Source: Accumulibacter sp. (lineage in GTDB: Bacteria > Pseudomonadota > Gammaproteobacteria > Burkholderiales > Rhodocyclaceae). Taken from it: a stretch of 14,128 bases of DNA. Shown here piece by piece: positions 6,068 through 13,461 of the stretch. The translations under genes were made by a program, and so were the position numbers. The DNA lies in assembly GCA_031276375.1 (NCBI GenBank), contig JAISNE010000302.1, positions 1 to 14,128 on the forward strand, in the 5' to 3' direction. Within the stretch, counting starts at the first letter, position 1, and every line of letters starts with the position of its first letter. The notes under the pieces were generated by a model. That model was not told the origin of the DNA. It worked only from the letters and a program-made list of their open reading frames with translations, and did not search any database.

Positions 6068-7117
6068 TCATGATGCCCGCCGCGGATCCAGCAGAATCTT
6101 GAGCCCCTTCCTTGCCTCGAACTTGTCGAAAGCCTCTTTCCATTGCGCGAGGGGAAATTTGTCGGAGGTCACGGCCTTCAGATCGACCTTGCCCTGCGCC
6201 ATGATCCTGATGGCCCGTTTCCAGGCGGTCCACCGTTGTCCCAGGCTGCCGGTGACTTTGATCTCCTTGTAGGCGATACGCTCGAAATCGAGGGTGACGG
6301 GCTTCCCGAAAAGTCCTATCTGCGTATATTTTCCCTGTCTGCGCACAAGCTCCAGACCCATCGCCGCCGCAGGGCCGGCGCCGGAACATTCGAGCACGAC
6401 ATCGGCGCCGTCGCCCTCGGTCAGTTCCTGGGCGAGCATGACGGGATCCTGCTCGTCGAGGTTGACGCAATGATCCATCCCGAGGGCCTTGGCCGTGGCC
6501 AGCCTTTCCCGGTCGGCGCCGGTGCCGATGACCATCACCTGCGCGCCTTCCGCTTTCGCCAGTTGGGCGCAGATCAGGCCGATGGCGCCCGGTCCCGATA
6601 CGGCCACCAGATCGCCCGCCCCGATGCCCGTCAGCTCGTGCACGCCATGAACGCAACAGGCCAGCGGTTCGGTGAGCGCGCCTTCGTCAAAGCCGATGGA
6701 GTCCGGCAGACGATGCAGCCGGTGCGCGCCGACGACGACGTATTCGGCGAAGCCGCCGTTCACCCAGTAGCCCGTGACGCGGCGGTCGGAACACATGTTG
6801 TACGCGCCGGTGCGACAGTAGCGGCATTCGCCGCAGATGATGGCGGACGGCTCCGCCGTGACGCGCGCGCCTTTCTCCCAGGCTTCGACGCCCTCGCCAC
6901 AGGCCGCGACGACACCGGAAAACTCGTGCCCGATAATCATCGGGGGATTCATCCTGTAGGCGATGTTCCAGTGATAAATATGCAGATCGGAACCGCAGAT
7001 GCCCGCCGCTTTCACCTCGACGAGAACCTCTCCCGGCCCCGGGGCGGGAATCTCCACCTCGCGGATTTCCATGTTGCCGTCACCCGGCGCGGTTTTGAAA
7101 AGACCTTTCATGGACAT
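6068..7117 (-). CDS. Zinc-dependent medium-chain alcohol/polyol dehydrogenase
   Basis: 349 residues, typical of the threonine/sorbitol dehydrogenase branch of MDR enzymes, which oxidise a secondary hydroxyl with NAD(P)+. Catalytic zinc ligands are visible as Cys41 (GICGSDLH), His64-Glu65 (GHEFSG) and Glu150 (TEPLAC). The structural zinc lobe is C-x2-C-x2-C-x7-C (Cys95, 98, 101, 109). The Rossmann glycine motif GPGAIG is at 175-180. The end of the second Rossmann strand reads VIGTGADRERL and lacks the usual acidic residue at that spot, so the NAD/NADP preference is unclear. The start at ATG 7117 has a GGGGGGAG tract 8 nt upstream; the upstream ATG at 7135 lacks this support. Context suggests a cyclitol, polyol or aldonate substrate. 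Known keto-inositol 3-dehydrogenases belong to this superfamily, but identity cannot be fixed from sequence alone. Confidence 0.9.
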   Translation of the reverse strand: MSMKGLFKTAPGDGNMEIREVEIPAPGPGEVLVEVKAAGICGSDLHIYHWNIAYRMNPPMIIGHEFSGVVAACGEGVEAWEKGARVTAEPSAIICGECRYCRTGAYNMCSDRRVTGYWVNGGFAEYVVVGAHRLHRLPDSIGFDEGALTEPLACCVHGVHELTGIGAGDLVAVSGPGAIGLICAQLAKAEGAQVMVIGTGADRERLATAKALGMDHCVNLDEQDPVMLAQELTEGDGADVVLECSGAGPAAAMGLELVRRQGKYTQIGLFGKPVTLDFERIAYKEIKVTGSLGQRWTAWKRAIRIMAQGKVDLKAVTSDKFPLAQWKEAFDKFEARKGLKILLDPRRAS

Positions 7118-7183
7118 TTTGTTTTCTCCCCCCACACACTATGGCAAAAAAATGGCGGCGTTGCATGGTTGCCCACGCGAACG

Positions 7184-8266
7184 CTATTTTTTGTCCGGAT
7201 TCGGGATCATCACGTCGCGGACGATCGCCAGCAGCTCGTGGTAATGATCGCAGAAGCCGCGCAGCGTGCGCGCCGTCGCGCCGTAGGCGTTGAACTCATC
7301 GATGGCGAGGCCGTTTTCGTCGTAGGCGCGCCGGAAATCCGGAACCAGGCCGTACAGTTCGTCGATGATCCGCGGCTCCACCGGCTGCGACATGCGCTCG
7401 ACGACGGGGACTTTCGATCCGTTGAACAGCACCTGCCATTCATGGGGAATCGTCAGGATGATGTCGCCGCCGATGAACTGCGACCAATGCAGGTGGCTGC
7501 GGTACGCGGCCGACAAAAGGCGCGCCCGGTAGCCGCGCTCCTTGAAGACCGCATACGCCTTCTTCATCACCGCGACGCCCGCCCAGTCCGCACAACCGGG
7601 CGTCAGCGCGATCCCGTCCTTTTTCGCGGCGATCTTGATCCAGTCGTCCAGGCGGCCGACCATGATCGTGCAGGCCGGATGAATGTCACAACTCTTGCCT
7701 TCCTGGGCGCGCCGTTTCAGGCCCCGCTCGATGGCTTCGGCGACCGCGATCGCCTGCGGCAGCGTGAAGCACACCGTGGCGTTGATCGTCACGCCGCGGT
7801 AGGTCGCTTCCTCCAGCGCCGGAATCCCCGCCTCGGTGACCGGAATCTTGACCTGGACGTTTGGCGCCAGCGCATCGAAATGCACCGCCTGCTCGACCAG
7901 CTTCGCGGTGTCGCGGTAGTTGCACGGGTTGGTCTGCATCGACAGCCGGCCGCATCTGCCGCCGTTTTTCTCGAAGACCGGCAAGAGTAGCTGCGCGCCT
8001 TTCAGTCCCATTTCCTCGATCAGCTTCCAGGCGATCCGCTCTTCGCCCCAGGTTCTGTTTTCGTCGAAGATGCGCTGGATCGTGCCGCGCCAAGCGCCCA
8101 GTTCCTTTTTCAGCACGCCCAGAACGATGCTGGGGTTGGTGGTCGCTCCGACGGCGCCGCAAGCGATGGCGTATTCAAGCTCGTCGAGCGCGCAGGAATC
8201 GTTCCACAGATCGGTGGGGAAGTTGGAAGTGGTGAGTCCGAGAGGACTTGTCAGGGAAGCGTTCAT
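7184..8266 (-). CDS. Transaldolase-family enzyme
   Basis: 360 residues, a TIM-barrel class I aldolase of the transaldolase superfamily, presumably cytoplasmic. Visible motifs are TDLWND (18-23), GATTNPSIV (40-48), RLSMQTNP (107-114), VQVKIPVTEAG (137-147) with Lys140 as the expected Schiff-base lysine, INATVCFTLPQA (161-172), MVGRLDDW (202-209) and AAYRSHLHW (253-261). Arg205 and Arg256 match the phosphate-binding arginines of E. coli TalB as I recall them. The TalB Glu96 position is Gln111 and the TalB Phe178 position is Met202, so the reaction may not be classical transaldolation. The start at ATG 8266 is fixed by AAGGAGT 7 nt upstream; the frame extends further upstream but that part is non-conserved. 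It begins 71 bp after the mmsA stop. A copy of its 5' end lies upstream of mmsA (9865-9924 and leader). Confidence 0.85.
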   Translation of the reverse strand: MNASLTSPLGLTTSNFPTDLWNDSCALDELEYAIACGAVGATTNPSIVLGVLKKELGAWRGTIQRIFDENRTWGEERIAWKLIEEMGLKGAQLLLPVFEKNGGRCGRLSMQTNPCNYRDTAKLVEQAVHFDALAPNVQVKIPVTEAGIPALEEATYRGVTINATVCFTLPQAIAVAEAIERGLKRRAQEGKSCDIHPACTIMVGRLDDWIKIAAKKDGIALTPGCADWAGVAVMKKAYAVFKERGYRARLLSAAYRSHLHWSQFIGGDIILTIPHEWQVLFNGSKVPVVERMSQPVEPRIIDELYGLVPDFRRAYDENGLAIDEFNAYGATARTLRGFCDHYHELLAIVRDVMIPNPDKK

Positions 8267-8337
8267 TGCGATGACTCCTTGTCTGAACGAAAAATCAGGT
8301 CCGCGAGTGAAAACCGGCCCATCGGGAACGAGCCGCC

Positions 8338-9855
8338 TCAATTCCTGGTCAGCGTTCCATCCCAGGTGGAAACGGTTTTCTTGGCGTCTTCGTCGGTAAA
8401 CCACACCGAGGTGACCGCCTTGGTCTCGGTGAAGAAAGCCACGCCATCCTTGCCCATCGCGTGCAGGTCGCCGAAGAACGACAGCTTGTGGCCGGTAAAC
8501 GGGAAGATCGAGAACGGCACCGGAATGCCGACATTGATGCCGACCATGCCACCGTGCGTGCGCCGGGCGAATTCACGGGCGTCGCGTCCGGAACTCGTGT
8601 AGATGCACGAGCCGTTGGCAAAGGGGTTGGCGTTCATGATCGCCAGGCCTTCCTCGAAGTCCTTGACGCGCTTGACGGCCGTCACCGGCCCGAAGATTTC
8701 GTCGTTGCCGACGGCGTGTTCGGGCAGTACGTGGTCAAAAATGGTCGGGCCGACGAAGTAGCCGTTCTCGAAGCCCGGCACCTTGACGTCGCGTCCGTCG
8801 AGCACGAGTCGCGCGCCCTGTTCGACGCCGCGTTCGATGGCGGCGACCACCGCGGCTTTTTGCGCCGCCGAGGCCAGCGGGCCGAGCTGCGATTCGGGCA
8901 GGTAGGCCGCGCCGATTTTCAGTTCTTGCGCCTTGGCCTTGAGCAGTTCCACCAGGCGGTCGGCGATCGAGTCGACCACGCAGACCACGGGCAGCGCCAT
9001 GCAGCGTTGTCCGGCGCAGCCGTAAGTGGAGTTGACGATGCCGGCGACGGTGCGTTCGAGCACGCAGTCTGCCAGCACCAGCGCGTGGTTCTTGGCTTCG
9101 CACAGGGCTTGCACGCGCTTGCCGGCGGCCGCGGCGGTCTGGTAGATGTGCCGGCCAACCGCGGTCGAGCCGACGAAGGTGACGCCCTTGACTTGCGGAT
9201 TACTGAGCAGCGAGTCGGCTTCGACGCGGCTACAGGTGACGAGGTTGGCCACGCCCTTGGGCAATCCCGCTTCGATCAAGAGTTCGAGCATGCGCATCGC
9301 GCTCTGCGGGACCATCGAGGCGGCCTTGAGGACGAAGGTGTTGCCGGTGGTGATGGCGAACGGCAGCATCCAGCCCATCGGGATCATCGCCGGGAAGTTG
9401 TACGGGGCGATGCCGACGAAAACGCCCAGCGGCTCGCGGTAGGAGACGGTGTCGTAGCCCGCCGAGACGTTCATGCAGGTGTCGCCCTGCATCAGATAGT
9501 GCGAGGCGCAGGCGCATTCGACGACTTCGATGGCTTTCAGGACATCGCCCCTGGCTTCCGACAATACCTTGCCCATCTCGGTGGCGACGAGAACGGTCAG
9601 TTCGTCGAGGTGCTGATCGAGCAGCGCCTTGAAGCGGAACATGAGCTGGATGCGCTGCGGGATCGGCGTCTCCGACCAGGCGGGATACGCCGCCGCCGCG
9701 GCCGCGACCGCCGCGTCGACCTCGGCCTGCGTGCAGCACGGCGCTTCGGCGATCTGTACGCCGAGACTCGGGTTCATCACCGGCATGTATTTCGCCGTCT
9801 TCGATTCGATCCATTCGTTGTCGATGCAGATCTTCAAACGCTTGATGGTCGTCAT
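8338..9855 (-). CDS. mmsA: CoA-acylating methylmalonate/malonate-semialdehyde dehydrogenase
   Basis: 505 residues, an ALDH-superfamily enzyme that oxidises malonate semialdehyde or methylmalonate semialdehyde to acetyl- or propionyl-CoA plus CO2 with NAD+ (IolA in inositol catabolism, MmsA in valine catabolism). Signatures are APYNFPAMIPMGWMLPFA (150-167), FVGSTAVG (227-234), the nucleophile Cys285 in GCAGQRCMA, and EIFGPV. The subfamily-typical (G)AKNH is present as CEAKNH (252-257), with Glu253 where glycine is usual; the following PDAD-type motif is LADC. ATG 9855 is preceded by TTAGGAAAG; this Shine-Dalgarno overlaps the TAG stop of the 19-codon ORF upstream, so coupling is likely. Position next to iolC favours a malonate-semialdehyde role. 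Confidence 0.92.
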   Translation of the reverse strand: MTTIKRLKICIDNEWIESKTAKYMPVMNPSLGVQIAEAPCCTQAEVDAAVAAAAAAYPAWSETPIPQRIQLMFRFKALLDQHLDELTVLVATEMGKVLSEARGDVLKAIEVVECACASHYLMQGDTCMNVSAGYDTVSYREPLGVFVGIAPYNFPAMIPMGWMLPFAITTGNTFVLKAASMVPQSAMRMLELLIEAGLPKGVANLVTCSRVEADSLLSNPQVKGVTFVGSTAVGRHIYQTAAAAGKRVQALCEAKNHALVLADCVLERTVAGIVNSTYGCAGQRCMALPVVCVVDSIADRLVELLKAKAQELKIGAAYLPESQLGPLASAAQKAAVVAAIERGVEQGARLVLDGRDVKVPGFENGYFVGPTIFDHVLPEHAVGNDEIFGPVTAVKRVKDFEEGLAIMNANPFANGSCIYTSSGRDAREFARRTHGGMVGINVGIPVPFSIFPFTGHKLSFFGDLHAMGKDGVAFFTETKAVTSVWFTDEDAKKTVSTWDGTLTRN

Positions 9856-9864
9856 TTCGCTTTC

Positions 9865-9924
9865 CTAACTGATGAAATTCAAAGTAGTCTGCCCGAGCGG
9901 ACTCGTGGCGGAGGCGGTATTCAT
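9865..9924 (-). CDS. 19-codon ORF: 5' remnant or leader copy of the transaldolase gene
   Basis: Reads MNTASATSPLGQTTLNFIS and stops at TAG, 9 nt before the mmsA ATG. The transaldolase begins MNASLTSPLGLTTSNFPTD, so the S-P-L-G-x-T-T-x-N-F core aligns, and homology ends right after it. The similarity continues upstream of both starts (gaaccgaaaaacggg here, tgaacgaaaaatcagg there). It has its own ribosome-binding site (AGGGGGG, about 8 nt before ATG). It may be a dead 5' fragment left when mmsA was inserted or the paralog deleted. It may alternatively be retained as a translated leader, because its stop codon sits inside the mmsA Shine-Dalgarno. Confidence 0.6.
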   Translation of the reverse strand: MNTASATSPLGQTTLNFIS

Positions 9925-9949
9925 TGCTTTGACCCCCCTGGTTGAACCG

Positions 9950-9982
9950 AAAAACGGGAAAAACCGTCGCGAGCGTTTCCCG
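9950..9982 (-). terminator. Intrinsic-terminator-like hairpin between iolC and mmsA
   Basis: On the minus strand, CGGGAAA (9982-9976) pairs with TTTCCCG (9961-9955) around a 14-nt loop with possible extra CG pairs, followed directly by TTTTT (9954-9950). The stem is A/T-rich in its inner part, so efficiency may be partial. It lies downstream of iolC and just before the leader ORF's ribosome-binding site, so it could act as an internal attenuator. The 10110-10121 stretch also holds a TATACT, but with no recognisable -35. Confidence 0.5.
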
Positions 9983-10121
9983 ACCCTCTTGTATTTTTTG
10001 CGGACGCCAGGATCAGGAAAGGATTCCTTGACGTCCGTTGCGCATCGATCCAAGCCAATCCGGATACCGCGCACGGTTAACAATAAACGTTCCAGACGAA
10101 GAAGTAAATAGTATAATTGTT

Positions 10122-12095
10122 TTATTTTCTGCCGAGGCCGTCCGTTCCGCCGCCAGGGGCCTGGCCACCGTGCCCGTTGGCGCGGTTCCGGGGATTCGGT
10201 CCGCGAAACCCGTCCCAAAGATCGATCAGGCGCGCATAGCGCGCGGCGATCATGGCGACGGCCTCGGAGTCGCGCAGCGCGCCGCCAAACCAGCGTTCCG
10301 CGACGTCGGAAAATATCGAGCGGCCGACGGCGAATCCCTGGCAGACATTGAACGGCGCCGCGCGCTGGAAGTTCCGGCGCAGCGTTTCCTCGCCGGCTTC
10401 CTGGCCGAGCAGCAGTATTCCCCGGCAATGCGGATCATGGTGTTCGACGACCCCGGACAATTTTTCCCACTCCTCGTCGGAAGCCGGGGGTTGCAGCTTC
10501 CACCAGTCGGGGAAGACCCCGGCCTGGTAGATCTGTTCGAGCGATTCGGCGAGAGTCGTGCCGTCGCGCGGCAAATCGGGCGGCGGGATGATTTCGATGA
10601 GCAGCTCGTGCGTGGTATCGACGCACGCGAACTGCAATTCCGCCAGACGCGCCAGTTGCAATTCGCGCAACGCGGCGGGGTCGCGCGGATGATAAATGAC
10701 CAGGCACTTGGCAACGTGTTCGCCGGGCCAGGCGCGCATGGCCGAGTTCAGATGAACGCCGGCGTCGAATCGCAGCGGACGGGAGCGCGCCGCTTCCACC
10801 GGCCGGGCGATCCACCTCCCTTGGCCGGTCATCGACGAAAGCACGTCATCGCCGAATTGGCTGTCGACGATGATTCCGGTATTCGGGCGATGGCCGGCGC
10901 CGATGCGGGCGCCTTCGGCGATCAGCCGCTTGAACAGGTTGATCCGGTCGTGGCCCGAGGCGTGCCGCCGGGCCGCGTCTTCCAGTTGCGCGCGGTGATC
11001 GAAGGCGAGCACCGCCAGGTCGGGCCATTGCCTGGCGCGCGTGCTGACCCGATGCAGATGCTCCAGCCGGGCGTCTTCGCGCAAACGGCGCGCGGGCGAA
11101 CCGTGCGCGAGAAAGAACTGCAATTCTTCCCAGCTCGGCATGGCCGGCGCGCACCCGTGGCGCGAAACGACGAGGGCGCCGCAGGCGTTGGCGTAGGTAC
11201 AGCAGCGCGGCAGGGGTTCGCCGCGGATCCAGCCGCGCAGAAAGCCGGACATGAACGCGTCGCCGGCGCCGAGAACGTTGAAGATATCCACCGGGAACCC
11301 CGGCCCCTTGATGCCCTCTTCGAGACGGCCGGGAATTTCGGCATCGAATACCACGCATCCCATCGAGCCCCGCTTTACCACCAGAGTGGCGGCCGTCAAT
11401 TCGCGCAGCCGCCGCACGGCCGCCAGAGTGTCGGTGCTTTCGCCGGCAATATGCATTTCTTCCTCGGTTCCGACGACCAGATCGCACAACCGGATCATGC
11501 TCTGCAAGCGTTTGCTGGTTTCCGGCGAAGGCACGAAACGCTCTTCCCCCATGCCTGGCCTGGCAAGGCCCCACAGCACCGGGCGATAATCGATATCCAG
11601 GGCCACGCGCGTCCCCGCGGAACGCGCGAAAGCGACGGCCCGGAGGCAGATTTCGTAGGTGGAAGGCTGCGACAGATGGGTGCCGGACAGCAGGAAGGCC
11701 GTCGCGGAAGCCAGAAAATCCGCGTCGAAGTCCTCCTCCGCGATAGCCATGTCGGCACAGTTGTCGCGATAAAAAATCTGGGGAAACGTGCGGCTGTCCC
11801 TGATGCCGAGAAAAACCAGCCCGGTCAGGCGTTTCGGATCGGTCTTGACGTGACTGACATCGACGCCTTCCGCCGCCAGCGTCTCGCGGACGAAGCGCCC
11901 GAGGTGCTCATCGCCAACGCGGGTCAGCATCGCCACTTTCATTCCGAGGCGGGCCGTGCCCACCGCCGTATTGGTCGGCGAGCCGCCCAGATATTTCCGG
12001 AAGGAGAGCATGTCTTCGAGGCGTCCGCCGATCTGTTCGCCGTAAAGATCGACCGCCGCGCGACCCATGCATATCAGATCGCGGCCGCGTTTCAT
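10122..12095 (-). CDS. iolC: 5-dehydro-2-deoxygluconokinase fused to DUF2090 (IolC-DUF2090)
   Basis: 657 residues in two parts. Residues 1-330 are a PfkB/ribokinase-type kinase: GGSPTNTAVGTARLG (37-51), RDNCADMAI (110-118), and the catalytic NVLGAGDAFMSGFL (273-286) with Asp279 as the base. Residues about 340-630 are DUF2090, a TIM-barrel domain (LAFDHRAQLE at 363-372, PDWWKLQP at 529-536, QGFAVGRSIF at 586-595). In many proteobacteria this domain is fused to IolC and is thought to supply the aldolase step that cleaves 2-deoxy-5-keto-gluconate 6-phosphate to DHAP and malonate semialdehyde. A 25-residue Gly/Asn-rich tail follows. ATG 12095 overlaps the rpiR stop (ATGA); the frame extends upstream to 12287 but only inside rpiR, so the shorter start is chosen. 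The Shine-Dalgarno (AAAGAAGA) is moderate. Confidence 0.9.
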   Translation of the reverse strand: MKRGRDLICMGRAAVDLYGEQIGGRLEDMLSFRKYLGGSPTNTAVGTARLGMKVAMLTRVGDEHLGRFVRETLAAEGVDVSHVKTDPKRLTGLVFLGIRDSRTFPQIFYRDNCADMAIAEEDFDADFLASATAFLLSGTHLSQPSTYEICLRAVAFARSAGTRVALDIDYRPVLWGLARPGMGEERFVPSPETSKRLQSMIRLCDLVVGTEEEMHIAGESTDTLAAVRRLRELTAATLVVKRGSMGCVVFDAEIPGRLEEGIKGPGFPVDIFNVLGAGDAFMSGFLRGWIRGEPLPRCCTYANACGALVVSRHGCAPAMPSWEELQFFLAHGSPARRLREDARLEHLHRVSTRARQWPDLAVLAFDHRAQLEDAARRHASGHDRINLFKRLIAEGARIGAGHRPNTGIIVDSQFGDDVLSSMTGQGRWIARPVEAARSRPLRFDAGVHLNSAMRAWPGEHVAKCLVIYHPRDPAALRELQLARLAELQFACVDTTHELLIEIIPPPDLPRDGTTLAESLEQIYQAGVFPDWWKLQPPASDEEWEKLSGVVEHHDPHCRGILLLGQEAGEETLRRNFQRAAPFNVCQGFAVGRSIFSDVAERWFGGALRDSEAVAMIAARYARLIDLWDGFRGPNPRNRANGHGGQAPGGGTDGLGRK

Positions 12096-12964
12096 GGCGT
12101 CTTCTTTCGTGCCCTGCCGGGTTTTGCGGGCGGGTTTTTCTTTTGCTCGGCCAGATAATAGCCCGCTCCGACGACCAGGGCTTGAGCCACGCACATCGGC
12201 GCGACCAATGAACGGAACGCCCGCGCCGAATCCGCGACCACTTCCAGACAGACGCACGAGGAATTCTTGAGTGGCGAGAACGGCCAATCCGTGATGGCGA
12301 TCACCGGGATTCCCGCGCCGTTCGTCTTGACCGCCGCATCGATCACTTCCGGCGCGTAACTGCGGAAGCTGGCGACGATCAAGAGATCGTTTTTCGACAT
12401 CGAGCCAAGGCTTTCCTTCAGCATGCCGCCGACGCCGTCGAGCAGATGCGTGCGCAGTTCCATGCGGCTGAAAGCGTAGCCAAGGTAGCTGGCGATCGGA
12501 AACGAACGGCGCTGCGCCAGGACGAAGATGCGCGGAGCGGTGGCAATGAGTTCGACGGCGGCGGCGATGTCGGCGGGCGAGATGTTTTCTTCCATCTGCC
12601 CGAGATCGCCGACGGCGTCGGCAACCAGTTGATGCAGCACGCCAACGGAACTCTTGTCGTCGTCGGCGCGCTGGCTGCGCATCTGGTTGATGCGTTCGCG
12701 GTAGTTGTCCGAGCGTTTGAGCAGGTCGCCGCGAAAAATCCGCTGCATTTCGGAAAAACCGCCGTAGCCCAGGGCGTTGGCGAAGCGGATGACGGCGGAT
12801 GGCTGAACGTTGGCCGATTTGGCGACGGCGGCCACGGTTCCGAGAGCGAGATCGTTCGGATGCTCCAGCGCGAACATGGCGATGCGCTTGAGCTGCCCCG
12901 ACATGCCGGGGTAGGTCTGCGTGATGATTGCCTTCAGTTCCTCGTAATTCGAAGCATGATCCAT
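12092..12964 (-). CDS. MurR/RpiR family transcriptional regulator
   Basis: 290 residues. The N-terminal HTH_6 domain (about 1-77) contains TVAAVAKSANVQPSAVIRFANALGYGGFSEMQ, the helix-turn-helix region of this family. The C-terminal SIS sugar-phosphate-binding domain (about 130-260) begins with IFVLAQRRSFPIASYLGYAF and includes LIVASFRSYAPEVIDAA and IPVIAITDWPFSPL. The family usually senses a phosphorylated pathway intermediate; here a kinase product such as the IolC product is a natural candidate ligand. IolR regulators of rhizobia and Salmonella belong to the same family. It is first in the cluster and overlaps iolC by 4 bp. The start at ATG 12964 has GAGGAA about 10 nt upstream; the longer open frame to 13420 is not family-like. 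Confidence 0.92.
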   Translation of the reverse strand: MDHASNYEELKAIITQTYPGMSGQLKRIAMFALEHPNDLALGTVAAVAKSANVQPSAVIRFANALGYGGFSEMQRIFRGDLLKRSDNYRERINQMRSQRADDDKSSVGVLHQLVADAVGDLGQMEENISPADIAAAVELIATAPRIFVLAQRRSFPIASYLGYAFSRMELRTHLLDGVGGMLKESLGSMSKNDLLIVASFRSYAPEVIDAAVKTNGAGIPVIAITDWPFSPLKNSSCVCLEVVADSARAFRSLVAPMCVAQALVVGAGYYLAEQKKNPPAKPGRARKKTP

Positions 12965-13084
12965 GCGCCGCGATTCCTCGTGATTGGGGGGAATTCCGAA
13001 AAAACCGAAAGCCGGGAAATCACCACGGCACGCGCTGGCGTTCACCCGCGCGGCCGCCAAATCCGGGCTTCCCCGATAAAGCCG

Positions 13085-13105
13085 TTCGATCGTTCCGAAA
13101 GTATA
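13085..13105 (-). promoter_or_regulatory. Possible rpiR promoter -10 and operator
   Basis: On the minus strand, TATACT (13105-13100) lies about 136 bp upstream of the regulator ATG. It is followed at once by the short inverted repeat TTCG-x7-CGAA (13099-13085) around a CGATCG centre, a plausible place for an autoregulatory operator. No convincing -35 is seen. This is the only AT-rich promoter-like patch in the otherwise GC-rich 12965-13200 region. Confidence 0.25.
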
Positions 13106-13142
13106 AAACAGATGTTTTTCCCCGCGGACCGCAATCCTGAGC

Positions 13143-13216
13143 CCAGGATCATCGCATTTACCTTTTTGGAGGAGGCCGGGCAAGGAACGCGATATGGCGG
13201 GAGATGCTCGGCGGTT
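13143..13216 (+). repeat. Cluster-flanking diverged direct repeat, right copy
   Basis: Counterpart of 2468-2536 in the same orientation: CCAGG, ATCGCATTTACC, TTTTTGGAGGAG, AACGCGA and GCTCGGCGGTT occur in the same order. The copies lie about 10.7 kb apart and bracket the rpiR-to-dctM cluster. From 13217 to 13461 I see no gene and no clear signal. Confidence 0.6.
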
Positions 13217-13461
13217 TTTCGCCGGAAGCGAAGGCCGCGTTTGGGAGAGGCGCCATCCCGGCGCAACAGCGCCCGCGCGAACTTGCGAGAAGACGGAGAA
13301 GTTCCGCCGGGCATGTCCCTTGCGAACCCGGCCACCGTCCTCGCGGAAAGCGATACCACGCGCCCGGCGCAAGGCGTCTTCGACTTCGGGTAGCGGCGAA
13401 GATTTCGGCGCAAGTGTCAATCCGGCATGGTGGCTGGATTACTTCGCCTTCGGCTCGCATG

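Noticed and set aside
6143..7990. 615-codon + frame
   Set aside because: Antisense of the dehydrogenase and transaldolase genes; no recognisable domains.
10110..10115. TATACT -10 just after the iolC stop as a promoter for mmsA
   Set aside because: No acceptable -35 at 16-18 bp, and the upstream positions are inside the GC-rich end of iolC.
10038..12158. 706-codon + frame
   Set aside because: Antisense of iolC-DUF2090; arises from high GC third positions.
9925..13200. IolR-type operator (GGAA-N6-TTCC, as I recall for rhizobial IolR)
   Set aside because: By eye no exact match was seen upstream of rpiR, mmsA, adh or dctP; GGAAAGGATTCC near 10016-10027 has the wrong spacing.
12092..13420. Longer RpiR start (442 codons)
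   Set aside because: The extra 152 residues contain no HTH or other domain and cross the flanking direct repeat; the family's N-terminus matches ATG 12964.
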